44,375 nt of DNA. It comes from Alphaproteobacteria bacterium (GTDB lineage: Bacteria > Pseudomonadota > Alphaproteobacteria > Rhodospirillales > Casp-alpha2). Below the pieces are notes generated by a model that saw only the letters and a program-made list of their open reading frames with translations, was not told where the DNA came from and did not search any database. Made by a program: the position numbers and the translations under genes. The DNA lies in NCBI GenBank assembly GCA_014382345.1, contig JACNJX010000064.1, forward strand, positions 1-44,375, read 5' to 3'. Positions 24,266 to 32,114 of the stretch are shown piece after piece (within the stretch, counting starts at the first letter, position 1; the number at the start of each line of letters is the position of its first letter).

Positions 24266-25489
24266 CTAGGTCGTCGCGGGCGCCGGCTCGGTTGCCGTGT
24301 CCTCGCCCGCCCGCGCCGGCAGCAACAGGGCGGCGAAAACGATCAACGACGCCGCCAGCGCCAACACCACCATCAGGGTATCGAACCCGCCGCCGGAGGC
24401 CAGAATGGCGCGCGCCGTCAGCAACGCCATCGCCCCGATCACCAGATTAAGCATGAACTTGATCGACAGCACCTTGGCCCGCCACACGTCCGGCACGTAG
24501 CGCGACAGCACCGCGTCGGTAATCGGGATCTGGCCGAACACGAAGCACATGGCCAACAGTGAGGTAATCAGCAGCCCGTAATTCGTCTGCATCGCCATTA
24601 CCCCGATCAGTATCGGCTGGCCCATGGCCACGCATACCAGCACCGGCTTGATGCGGCGCTTGTCGATGATGCGCCCGATGAAAAGCTGCGCCCATGCCGC
24701 AACCCCGTAGACCAGGGCCGCGAGCGCGCCGGTCACCGCGATATCGACGCTGACGGCGGGCATGGAAACCTCGAACATACGCGGAATGAGGAACGTCATG
24801 GCGCCGAAAACGAAGCCGCCGGCGGCGGTCACCAGCCCCAGCGACAACAGCGCCCGGGGCCAGCCCGGCGTGAAACCGACCAGGGCCTTTTCCCGTGGGC
24901 ATGGCTCCGGTGGGTTCATGCGGCCGGAACGGACGAAGCCTGAAAAGCCGATCCCGATCAGGATCGACACCACGCCGGGAAGGAGAAAAGCCAGCCGCCA
25001 GTCATAATCGGCGAGGATAAAACCCGTAATCAACGGCGCCGCCGCAACGCCCATGTTGCCCCAGACTCCGTTGGCTCCCAACCGCCCGCCGACCTTGCCG
25101 CCGCCTTCGATGACCATGGCGATGCCGACCGGATGATAGATGGCGGCGAAGATGCCGATCACGGAAAGCCCGATGCCGATTTCAAGCGGGCTCTGGGCGA
25201 AACTGGTGGCGACAGCGGCAATACCGATGCCGACAAAAAACACCGCGATCATACCATTGCGGTTCCATTTGTCGGCCAAGTGCGCGGCGATGGGCGCACA
25301 CGCCCCGAACAGGATCAGCGACGGCACGCCATAGGGTATCATCTCGGCATAGGCCCCATCCCTGGCCAGCCCGAAGGCGAGGCCGGCGCTGAAGGCCGCC
25401 TTGGCGAAAATCAGCATGAACAGGTGATCGGTGAAATGGCCGACGTTGAGAAACAAAAGACGGGTGCGCTGGTCATCGATTCGAGGCAT
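24266..25489 (-). CDS. MFS transporter (fosmidomycin-resistance/FSR-like)
   Basis: This is a 407-residue, about 12-helix inner-membrane protein. NVGHFTDHLFMLIFAKAAF in helix 1, APIAAHLADKWNRNGMIAVFF at loop 2-3, and AAIYHPVGIAMV at about 110-122 resemble the FSR/YfnC-like MFS group that exports drugs or transports small metabolites. The start is the ATG at 25489, preceded by AAAGGACA; the longer frame to 25555 lacks a ribosome binding site. It diverges from an AraC-family regulator gene, which is its likely regulator. The substrate is unknown. Confidence 0.88.
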   Translation of the reverse strand: MPRIDDQRTRLLFLNVGHFTDHLFMLIFAKAAFSAGLAFGLARDGAYAEMIPYGVPSLILFGACAPIAAHLADKWNRNGMIAVFFVGIGIAAVATSFAQSPLEIGIGLSVIGIFAAIYHPVGIAMVIEGGGKVGGRLGANGVWGNMGVAAAPLITGFILADYDWRLAFLLPGVVSILIGIGFSGFVRSGRMNPPEPCPREKALVGFTPGWPRALLSLGLVTAAGGFVFGAMTFLIPRMFEVSMPAVSVDIAVTGALAALVYGVAAWAQLFIGRIIDKRRIKPVLVCVAMGQPILIGVMAMQTNYGLLITSLLAMCFVFGQIPITDAVLSRYVPDVWRAKVLSIKFMLNLVIGAMALLTARAILASGGGFDTLMVVLALAASLIVFAALLLPARAGEDTATEPAPATT

Positions 25490-25568
25490 GGGGGTGTCCT
25501 TTCGCGGACGGCGGTTTCTCTTGTTCCTTTCTTTTAAACGGGAAAGATGCGACAATCTTTCGATATTC

Positions 25569-25588
25569 TGTCAATAAATGTCGAATAA
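25569..25588. promoter_or_regulatory. Candidate AraC-family operator (tandem direct repeat)
   Basis: TGTCAATAA (25569-25577) and TGTCGAATAA (25579-25588) are two near-identical direct repeats, ten bases apart, in the short AT-rich stretch between the divergent MFS and AraC-type genes. AraC-family proteins typically bind direct repeats at one-turn spacing. A related TCGATATTC lies just upstream at 25560-25568. Confidence 0.35.
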
Positions 25589-25597
25589 TTGCCAAAC

Positions 25598-26371
25598 ATG
25601 TCTCTCTCACCTGAAGTCCTAGGGGTCCAGAACCTACCTCGCCCCATCGCCGCCACCGCCACGAATTACGGGCCGGGCGACGAAATCGATTGGCATAGCC
25701 ACCCACGCGCGCAACTGATCTACGGCATCAGTGGCGTCCTGACTGTCATCACCGAAGCCGGGCGTTGGGTACTACCGCCGGAACGCGCCGTCTGGGTACC
25801 GGGAGGCATTAAGCACCGTTCCGACATTTCCGGCGAGGTACGCATGCGAAGTCTGTTCGTCGCTGCCGAGGCCGCCAAGGCTCTCCCTCGGGACTGTTGT
25901 GTCGTCACCGTCTCTCCGTTGTTGCGGGAACTGATCCTGGAAGCCGTCTCCGTACCGAAACTATACGATATCAAAAGTCCCGATGGCCGGCTGATGGCGG
26001 TGATCCTGGACCGTCTGCAACGGCTTGAGCCGACGCCCCTTTACCTGCCCATTCCCGCCGACGCGAGACTCCGGCGGATCACCGACACGCTGGCCGTCAA
26101 CCCCGGCAAACGGGCCGGGCTGGAAGCCTGGGCGAAGGTAGCCGGCGCTTCGGCCCGCACACTGGCGAGGTTGTTCGTCAAGGAAACAGGGCTCACCTTC
26201 GGCGCATGGCGGCAGCAGGCGCGATTGCTGAAGGCGCTCGAATGGCTGGCCGAGGGACGCCCCGTGACGGCGATTGCGTTCGACCTCGGCTACGAGAGCC
26301 CGAGCGCCTTTATCGCCATGTTCCGCCGTACGTTCGGCGTCCCGCCGGGCCGTTATCTCAAGGGCCAGTGA
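25598..26371 (+). CDS. AraC-family transcriptional regulator with cupin sensor
   Basis: This 257-residue protein has an N-terminal cupin-type ligand domain with DEIDWHSHPRAQLIYGISG and WVLPPERAVWVPGGIKH, then a C-terminal double helix-turn-helix domain: WAKVAGASARTLARLFVKET and AIAFDLGYESPSAFIAMFRR, ending GVPPGRYLKGQ. This is the AraC_binding plus HTH_18 layout often seen next to MFS efflux genes. The ATG at 25598 is chosen over the TTG at 25589. It is transcribed divergently from the MFS gene, so local control of that transporter is the natural inference. Confidence 0.93.
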   Translation: MSLSPEVLGVQNLPRPIAATATNYGPGDEIDWHSHPRAQLIYGISGVLTVITEAGRWVLPPERAVWVPGGIKHRSDISGEVRMRSLFVAAEAAKALPRDCCVVTVSPLLRELILEAVSVPKLYDIKSPDGRLMAVILDRLQRLEPTPLYLPIPADARLRRITDTLAVNPGKRAGLEAWAKVAGASARTLARLFVKETGLTFGAWRQQARLLKALEWLAEGRPVTAIAFDLGYESPSAFIAMFRRTFGVPPGRYLKGQ

Positions 26372-26416
26372 ATTGACGTTTTCCCGCCCTACCCTGTTGC
26401 GGTATTGTGGCGATGC

Positions 26417-27823
26417 ATGGAAACCCCGGAACACATATTGGACGCCATCAAGGAGATCGTCGGGCCGAAGGGTTGGACCGATGACGCGGATAAGGTCGAG
26501 GCCCACGTCACCGAACAGCGCGGCCTGTGGCATGGCGAATGCGATCTGATCGTCAGCCCCGCCGACACATCCGAAGTCGCCGCCGTGATGATGTTGTGCC
26601 ATGAGGCGGGCATCCCCGTTACCCCACAAGGCGGCAACACCGGGCTTGTCGGCGGCGGCGTGCCGGACGGCGGCATCGTGCTGACCACGGCCCGGCTCAA
26701 CCAGATCCGCGAAGTCGATGCCGCCAACAACACCATGACCGTCGGCGCCGGATGCATCCTTGCCAATATCCAGTCCGCGGCGGAAGACGTGGACCGCCTG
26801 TTCCCCTTAAGCCTTGGCGCCGAAGGCACATGCCAGATCGGCGGCAATCTTTCGACCAACGCCGGCGGCGTCCAGGTGCTGCGCTACGGCAACGCCCGCG
26901 ATTTGGTGCTGGGACTGGAAGTCGTGCTTCCCGACGGGCGCGTATGGGACGGCCTCAGGGGCTTGCGCAAAGACAACACCGGCTATGACCTGAAGCACCT
27001 GTTCATCGGCGCGGAAGGGACGCTCGGCGTGATTACCGCCGCCGTGTTGAAACTATTCCCCCGCCTGCCCCGCCAGGAAACCGCGCTGGCCGCCATGCCC
27101 AGCGCCGAAGCGGCGCTCGAGCTGTTGCAGAGAACAAGCCATGACGCCGGGGACGCGCTGACCGGGTTCGAACTGCTCAGCCGCATGAGCGTCGAAATCG
27201 CCTTCACCCATTCGCCGGAGGTCAAAGACCCGTTCGCAGATCCCCATCAATGGTACGCGCTGGTCGAATTGTCCTTTCCAGGTAGCAACGATGCTGCGGG
27301 CGATACCCTTGAGGGAATTTTAGGGAACGCACTGGAAGACGGCATCATCGACGACGCGGTGATCGCCGCCAGCGTCGCGCAAGCCGACGATTTCTGGCGT
27401 ATCCGTGAGGCCGTGCCTCTGTCCCAGTCTTCCGCAGGTGCCAGCATCAAGCACGATGTCTCCGTTCCCGTCTCGAAGGTTCCGGAATTCCTCACCCGCG
27501 CCACCCAGGCGGTGGAAGCCGAAATGCCCGGCATCCGCCCGTGCGCCTTCGGGCACCTGGGCGACGGAAATATCCATTTCAACCTGAGTCAGCCGGAAGG
27601 CATGGACCCCGACGACTACCTGGCCGAATGGGGACGGTTTAACCGGCTGGTGCACGATATCGTGTATGACTTAAGCGGAAGTTTCAGCGCCGAACACGGA
27701 ATCGGTACGCTGAAGCGGGGGGAAATGGAACGCTACCGCCCGGCGTCCGAACTGGAGCTCATGCGCGCCATCAAGGCCGCCTTCGACCCCAAGGGGATCA
27801 TGAATCCGGGGAAGGTTCTGTAG
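26417..27823 (+). CDS. FAD-binding oxidoreductase, D-2-hydroxyglutarate dehydrogenase-like
   Basis: This 468-residue flavoprotein has an N-terminal FAD_binding_4 domain with TPQGGNTGLVGGGVPDGG and SLGAEGTCQIGGNLSTNAGG, then a FAD-oxidase C-terminal domain with AFGHLGDGNIHFNLSQP and the end motif EHGIGTLKRGEM. These match the D2HGDH branch more closely than GlcD or D-lactate dehydrogenases. The reaction would oxidise a D-2-hydroxyacid to a 2-oxoacid, passing electrons to an electron-transfer flavoprotein or quinone. The ATG at 26417 is taken; a TTG at 26405 lies upstream. The TPR-methyltransferase gene begins one base after its stop codon, so they share a transcript, but no functional link is evident. 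Confidence 0.9.
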   Translation: METPEHILDAIKEIVGPKGWTDDADKVEAHVTEQRGLWHGECDLIVSPADTSEVAAVMMLCHEAGIPVTPQGGNTGLVGGGVPDGGIVLTTARLNQIREVDAANNTMTVGAGCILANIQSAAEDVDRLFPLSLGAEGTCQIGGNLSTNAGGVQVLRYGNARDLVLGLEVVLPDGRVWDGLRGLRKDNTGYDLKHLFIGAEGTLGVITAAVLKLFPRLPRQETALAAMPSAEAALELLQRTSHDAGDALTGFELLSRMSVEIAFTHSPEVKDPFADPHQWYALVELSFPGSNDAAGDTLEGILGNALEDGIIDDAVIAASVAQADDFWRIREAVPLSQSSAGASIKHDVSVPVSKVPEFLTRATQAVEAEMPGIRPCAFGHLGDGNIHFNLSQPEGMDPDDYLAEWGRFNRLVHDIVYDLSGSFSAEHGIGTLKRGEMERYRPASELELMRAIKAAFDPKGIMNPGKVL

Positions 27824-27824
27824 G

Positions 27825-29240
27825 ATGAAGGACTTGGCCTCTTTGTTAGAGGCGCTGCTCCAGGAAAGTCTTGCCGCCCACCAATCCGGGAACCTTGAGA
27901 CGGCGGAAGAAGGTTACAGAAAAATTCTCGACGTCAATCCTGATCATGCCACCGCCAATCATCTGCTCGGCGTCGTCGCCTTTCAGGCCGGTATGGCGGA
28001 AGAATCCCTGAAATTGATCGCCAAGGCCATCGCCATCGACCCCGGGAAAGCCATTTTTCACTGCAATCTGGGCAATACGCTTCAGGCTCTGGGCAGGGCG
28101 AATGAAGCCATCGCCAGCCACCAAAAGGCCCTAAGCCTGAGCCCGGAGCTGAGTCAGTCCCACAACAGCCTCGGCTACCTTCTCCAGCTTCAAGGCCGTT
28201 TGCAGGAATCCCTGGCCTGTTTCGACAAGGCCGTTGCCGCCAACCCCGCTTACGCGGAAGCCTATTCCAACCGGGGAATCGTGCTTAGGAAATTGGGCGC
28301 CGACGAAGACGCCGCAGAAAGTTTCCGTAACGCCCTGGAGATCAATCCGGATTACGCCGAAGCGCACAATAATCTCGGCAATACGCTCCGGGGAATGGAG
28401 AAACTCGAAGACGCCGTTGCCAGCTACAACAGGGCCATTGCCATAAAACCCGATTTCGTCGAAGCCCACTGCAATCTGGGACACGCGCTTAAGAAACTGG
28501 GGCAAACGGAAGATGCGTTGGTCCGTTACCGGCACGCCCTGAAGGTCAATCCGGGACTGGAAGACGTGCGCCACCATATCGCCTCGATCTGCGGTGAAAC
28601 CACGGACATCGCACCCGAGAAGTATGTAAGAGGGCTATTCGACGACTACGCGGGTAGGTTCGATGAACACCTGACCAATGAACTCGGCTACAAAATCCCT
28701 ACCCTGATGCGCGAAGCCGTGGACGCCCTGGCGGACGGGCCCGATTCCTTCGCACAAGTCCTGGATTTGGGCTGCGGCACCGGCATGGTGGCGGAAAATT
28801 TCCGGGATTTGGCGGGTGAAATCGACGGTGTCGATCTGTCGCCGAAAATGCTGGAACAAGCCGGGACCAAAGGCCTTTACGCCAATCTCTATCTTTCCGA
28901 TGTACAAGCCTTTTTCGAAGGGCCGGACGTTCGTCCCACCGGTTACGACCTTATCCTGTCGGCCGACACCTTTATTTATATCGGCAAGCTGGACGGAATT
29001 TTCTCAGCCATTCGCCGCGCGCTAACGGACGACGGGTTGTTCGTTTTTTCAGTCGAATATTTGGAAGACGGAGATTTTAAACTTCTACCCAGCAGCCGCT
29101 ATTCCCAGAGCGAAGCCTATATTGAAAAACTGGCAGAAGGGTCCGGGTTTTCGGTCGCTTGCAAAACCCCCGTCGTAATCAGAATTGAAAACGACGTCCC
29201 TATTTCGGGCCGATTGTTTGTTTTGCGGGTTAGCGTTTAA
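27825..29240 (+). CDS. TPR-repeat protein with C-terminal SAM-dependent methyltransferase domain
   Basis: This 471-residue fusion has about six to seven TPR repeats over residues 5-245 (for example EAHNNLGNTLRGMEKLEDAV and EAHCNLGHALKKLGQTEDAL). A conserved linker GETTDIAPEKYVRGLFDDY (257-275) follows. A class I methyltransferase domain has motif I VLDLGCGTGMVAENF at about 312-326, an acidic end of beta 2 in GVDLSPKM, and YDLILSADTFIYIG. The TPRs probably recruit the protein that is methylated; the target is unknown. A decayed copy of the same gene lies about 1.3 kb downstream (30539-30810). The gene follows the flavoprotein gene by one base. Confidence 0.93.
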   Translation: MKDLASLLEALLQESLAAHQSGNLETAEEGYRKILDVNPDHATANHLLGVVAFQAGMAEESLKLIAKAIAIDPGKAIFHCNLGNTLQALGRANEAIASHQKALSLSPELSQSHNSLGYLLQLQGRLQESLACFDKAVAANPAYAEAYSNRGIVLRKLGADEDAAESFRNALEINPDYAEAHNNLGNTLRGMEKLEDAVASYNRAIAIKPDFVEAHCNLGHALKKLGQTEDALVRYRHALKVNPGLEDVRHHIASICGETTDIAPEKYVRGLFDDYAGRFDEHLTNELGYKIPTLMREAVDALADGPDSFAQVLDLGCGTGMVAENFRDLAGEIDGVDLSPKMLEQAGTKGLYANLYLSDVQAFFEGPDVRPTGYDLILSADTFIYIGKLDGIFSAIRRALTDDGLFVFSVEYLEDGDFKLLPSSRYSQSEAYIEKLAEGSGFSVACKTPVVIRIENDVPISGRLFVLRVSV

Positions 29241-29258
29241 TGATCTGGGCGCTACGAC

Positions 29259-29501
29259 TTAACGCCGGTGCGCCTGGGGCAGGCGGGGTGTTTTTTTGGG
29301 GATGGCGGTGGCCTTTTCGGCGGCTGCCACTTCGGCGGTTTCCTTGTCGACCGCTGCTTTGGCAAGTCGGAGAGCCTTCAGGCCCGCGACATGCTCAGCC
29401 CGCTCTTTATCAGCAATTTCCCTTTCCTGAAGGGCCAGCTTGGTCTTCTTCTGGGTGGCGGCGAACTGTATCTCGGCCTTGGTTTTTGCTGCCTTCGACA
29501 T
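29259..29501 (-). CDS. Small basic Ala/Lys/Glu-rich helical protein
   Basis: This 80-residue protein is mostly one predicted helix (KAEIQFAATQKKTKLALQER, then AEHVAGLKALRLAKAAV) with a Pro/Arg tail. Similar small proteins with the AATQKK core occur widely in Rhodospirillales but have no assigned function. A GGAG site lies about ten bases before the ATG at 29501. It is the third gene of a minus-strand group with the 69-residue protein and cspA, so it may be expressed under cold or stress conditions and bind nucleic acid; this is inference. Confidence 0.75.
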   Translation of the reverse strand: MSKAAKTKAEIQFAATQKKTKLALQEREIADKERAEHVAGLKALRLAKAAVDKETAEVAAAEKATAIPKKTPRLPQAHRR

Positions 29502-29577
29502 ATCGTTGATTCTCCGTTTGAGTTCTAGGCGCCACGGGCCAATTCATCGTCCCGGAGCGCGTACCGAAACGGCGCGT

Positions 29578-29787
29578 TCACCGATCAGGGTCGTCGTCCC
29601 TCAGAGCCCCTTCGGGCTGTTCATCACTGGAGTCGACCAAGGCATCGTCCGCCTGATCTATATCGGCGTCATCGGAATTTCTTTTTTCCGATTTTTCTTT
29701 TTTGGCCTCAAGCCGCAACGCTTTTTTGGCTGCTTTTGCCCTATCGCGTTCATGTCGTTCGAATTTGTAATTGGGCTTTCGGGGCAT
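29578..29787 (-). CDS. Small MPRKPNY-type charged protein
   Basis: The 69-residue product starts MPRKPNYKFERHERDRAKAA and continues with a Lys/Glu-rich helix, then an acidic tail rich in Asp. The N-terminal pattern is shared by a widespread alphaproteobacterial family of unknown function, often found close to cold-shock genes. It lies 136 bases downstream of cspA on the same strand, with a GC-rich hairpin between them. The bipolar charge (basic half, acidic half) suggests RNA or protein binding, but nothing catalytic is visible. Confidence 0.8.
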   Translation of the reverse strand: MPRKPNYKFERHERDRAKAAKKALRLEAKKEKSEKRNSDDADIDQADDALVDSSDEQPEGALRDDDPDR

Positions 29788-29885
29788 GTCTCTTATTTCC
29801 TGGATGCCATTGGAACGCTATCGGGGCGCCACCGGCATCTTCATACCGCAGGGCAACCAATGAGATCACCATGGGCAAACGGCAG

Positions 29886-29913
29886 CCGCCCCCAACAGAT
29901 GTTGGGGGCGGCG
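29886..29913 (-). terminator. GC-rich hairpin downstream of cspA
   Basis: GCCGCCCCCAAC (29886-29897) and GTTGGGGGCGGC (29902-29913) form a perfect 12-pair stem with a four-base loop, ten bases after the cspA stop codon. On the minus strand it is followed by only a short T run (TGCCGTTTG), so it may act as a partial terminator or as an RNA-stabilising 3' end that lowers expression of the downstream small genes relative to cspA. Confidence 0.6.
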
Positions 29914-29923
29914 CCTTGCGTCG

Positions 29924-30133
29924 TTATTCGACGATGGACAGGTTTTCGGCGGAAGATTTGCCGTTCTGTCCGGGCTGAAGCTCATAGGAGACCTTCTGCC
30001 CTTCGTTAAGCGAACTCAGACCGGCGCGCTCGACGGCCGAAATGTGAACGAAAGCGTCTTTCGAGCCATCTTCGGGCTCGATGAATCCAAAACCCTTAGC
30101 GGGGTTGAACCATTTAACAGTACCAGTAGCCAT
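29924..30133 (-). CDS. cspA: Cold-shock domain protein
   Basis: This 69-residue single cold-shock domain protein has RNP1 as [11 protein letters not shown] and RNP2 as [14 protein letters not shown], with the start [13 protein letters not shown]. It binds single-stranded nucleic acids and melts RNA structure. The start at 30133 is preceded by CAGGAGTG-type purines in the leader, and the long AT-containing upstream region is typical of regulated csp leaders. A strong hairpin follows the stop. The symbol is used for the family; which paralogue it represents cannot be told. Confidence 0.95.
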   Translation of the reverse strand: MATGTVKWFNPAKGFGFIEPEDGSKDAFVHISAVERAGLSSLNEGQKVSYELQPGQNGKSSAENLSIVE

Positions 30134-30538
30134 AGTAATTTCCTCAAACAGGAGTGTTGATTCCGCGCCTCACACCTCGTGATAGCGCGGTCGGTTAAAC
30201 GCTCACATTGTCAGGGAAAAACTAAGCTAGTCGGTTTACCGGTAAGTTAGTAAACACAAAACAAATGCAACACGTATGCGTGACATCTAGACCTTTTCCC
30301 TAAAAAGTCAATGGCCCGAGAGCCCATGGGGGTTCCCTGCAACCCTCAAGTCGCAATCCAACACACCCTAACTTGAATGCAAATTTATAAATTAAAACAA
30401 CATACTACAGAGTTTTTTTGTTTATTATTTTTTGACAGGAAGCGCAAATTATTGAGGAATTATTTTTCTTTTTTTGGCTAATATTTACTTTTTAAAATGA
30501 TTTTCCAATATTCATCGATCTGTATTTTTTAGATTTTT
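30134..30538. other. 405-base gene-free region upstream of cspA, AT-rich in its right half
   Basis: No coding frame is credible. The left part would contain the cspA leader and promoter, including a perfect palindrome TTACCGGTAA at 30236-30245 flanked by ACTAA and TTAGT arms. From about 30360 to 30540 the DNA is markedly AT-rich with long T runs, unlike the GC-rich surroundings, and leads into the decayed methyltransferase fragment. The composition change suggests an old insertion/deletion junction or a lost promoter region. Confidence 0.55.
30236..30245. promoter_or_regulatory. Palindrome in the cspA upstream region
   Basis: TTACCGGTAA is a perfect 10-base palindrome about 100 bases upstream of the cspA start, with near-symmetric ACTAA/TTAGT arms outside it. 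It could be an operator or a stem at the start of the cspA leader RNA. No regulator is assigned. Confidence 0.3.
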
Positions 30539-30810
30539 TTGATCCCCCTCATGCTCGATATACATGATTTCTTGGGTCCCCCGGATACCCTAATAATCGA
30601 CCCCGATCATCAGGAGGCGCGCCATTTGATTTCATCCCTCACCGGCGAGACTACGGACAAGGCGCCGGAACAATATATATCCGCGAGATGTTCAACAGCC
30701 ACGATGAGCGGTTTGACGACCGGCTGACCAATGCCCTGGGTTGCAAAACCCCCGCTTTGACGCGTGCGGCCGTGGATGGCGGGTTGTTCCTTTTGCATGC
30801 CGCCGTTTAA
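30539..30810 (+). pseudogene. Remnant of a TPR-methyltransferase paralogue (frameshifted, internally deleted)
   Basis: The first frame (30539-30682) reads EARHLISSLTGETTDKAPEQYI, which aligns with VRHHIASICGETTDIAPEKYV in the intact gene at 27825-29240. The match then continues in another frame from 30682: REMFNSHDERFDDRLTNALG, against RGLFDDYAGRFDEHLTNELG. The shift is explained by two extra bases (AT) in the TATATAT run at 30674-30680. After AAVDG the remnant jumps to GLFLLHAAV and a stop at 30808-30810, matching the extreme C-terminus RLFVLRVSV-stop of the intact gene. The whole methyltransferase core, about 150 codons, and most TPRs are therefore missing. It is non-functional by any reading. 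Confidence 0.8.
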
Positions 30811-30829
30811 GGATTTTGTTGAATGATAC

Positions 30830-31180
30830 TTACTCCTGTCCGGTAAGCCGGTTTTTCTGTTCATCCTTGAAGCCGACGATGACATCCTCACCGGTCACGA
30901 ACACCGGGCGCTTTATCAGGGCCGGGTGTTCGGCCATCAGGGAGGCGGCGTTGGCTTCGTTAGCCCCCTCCTTGACCGCGTCCTCCAGGCCGCGCCATGT
31001 GGTGCCGCGCTTGTTCAGCAACATTTCCCAACCAACGGCATCGGACCAGCGTTGAATGGTCACTTCGTCCACGCCGTCTTTGCGCAGATCGTGAAATTGG
31101 TGGGCCAGCCCTTCCGCCTCCAGCCATTTCAAGGCGTTGCGGCAGGTGTCGCAGTTCTTCAAGCCGTAAACGGTAATCAC
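30830..31180 (-). CDS. ArsC/Spx-family protein (YffB-like)
   Basis: This 116-residue thioredoxin-fold protein starts ITVYGLKNCDTCRNALKWLE, with a CxxC near the N-terminus, then FHDLRKDG, LLNKRGTTWRGL and KRPVFVTGEDVIVGFKDE. These blocks fit the YffB/Spx branch of the arsenate-reductase family, which use glutathione or thiols rather than reducing arsenate as their main role. The start is a GTG at 31180, with AAGGAA about 11 bases upstream. It diverges from yaaA with an 87-base gap, and both may serve oxidative-stress defence. Confidence 0.88.
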   Translation of the reverse strand: MITVYGLKNCDTCRNALKWLEAEGLAHQFHDLRKDGVDEVTIQRWSDAVGWEMLLNKRGTTWRGLEDAVKEGANEANAASLMAEHPALIKRPVFVTGEDVIVGFKDEQKNRLTGQE

Positions 31181-31267
31181 GTTCTTTTTATTCCTTCCAG
31201 ATTGCGGGTAAAGTCTCTATATCAAAACACACTCTAACAGACGACAACAGACGGGGACGGACCCGAC

Positions 31268-32041
31268 ATGCTTGCCATTATTTCCCCCGCCAAGAAACTG
31301 GATTTCGAGACCGAGCCGAAATCGGCGCATTTTACGCAGCCGGATTTTCTCGACCAATCGCAAATCCTGGTGGAAAAGGCCAGAAGCCTCAGCCGCGCCG
31401 AACTGGGCCGGACCATGAAGATCAGCGACAAACTGTCCGACCTCAACTTCCGCCGTTTCCAGGACTTCGCGACACTGTTCACGCTTGGCAACGCCAAGCA
31501 GGCGGCGCTGGTGTTCAACGGCGACACCTATGTGGGCCTTGACGCAGACAGCCTGGACGACGCCGACCTGAACTTCGCGCAGGACCATCTGCGGATATTG
31601 TCAGGCTTGTACGGGGTGTTACGCCCGCTCGACCTGATCCAGCCCTATCGTCTTGAAATGGGCGCGCGGTTCCAGCCGCCCGGCGCGAATAATCTCTATG
31701 AATTCTGGGACACCACCCTGGCCGATGCGATCAACGCCGCCACCGCCAAACACAAGGACCGAACGGTCATCAATCTGGCCTCGGTGGAATACTTCAAGGC
31801 CGTCGATCAGGACACGCTGGAGGGCGGGGTCATTACGCCTGTATTCAAAGAGGTCAAGGGCGGCGTCGCCAAGGTGTTGAGCCTGTTCGCCAAACGCGCG
31901 CGCGGCGCGATGGCGCGATATATTATCACGAACCGGCTGGATTCCCCGGACCAGATCAAGGACTTCAATGATGGCGGCTATGCCTACCGCCCCGACCTGT
32001 CGGAAGGTAATTCCTGGGTTTTCACCCGCGACAAGTCCTGA
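31268..32041 (+). CDS. yaaA: Peroxide stress protein YaaA (UPF0246)
   Basis: This 257-residue protein matches YaaA over its full length: MLAIISPAKKLDFETEP at the start, KISDKLSDLNFRRFQDF, LYGVLRPLDLIQPYRLEMG, VINLASVEYFKAV and ARGAMARYIITNRL. YaaA lowers intracellular free iron under hydrogen peroxide stress and binds DNA in Escherichia coli. The ATG at 31268 is fixed by the conserved N-terminus. It is divergent from the Spx-like gene. Confidence 0.95.
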   Translation: MLAIISPAKKLDFETEPKSAHFTQPDFLDQSQILVEKARSLSRAELGRTMKISDKLSDLNFRRFQDFATLFTLGNAKQAALVFNGDTYVGLDADSLDDADLNFAQDHLRILSGLYGVLRPLDLIQPYRLEMGARFQPPGANNLYEFWDTTLADAINAATAKHKDRTVINLASVEYFKAVDQDTLEGGVITPVFKEVKGGVAKVLSLFAKRARGAMARYIITNRLDSPDQIKDFNDGGYAYRPDLSEGNSWVFTRDKS

Positions 32042-32114
32042 CCCGCATTCGTTGTGGCCGTGCCCGTTACATACCATTACAATCTTATTCCCCCAGTTAT
32101 GAAGGAGCGAACTC

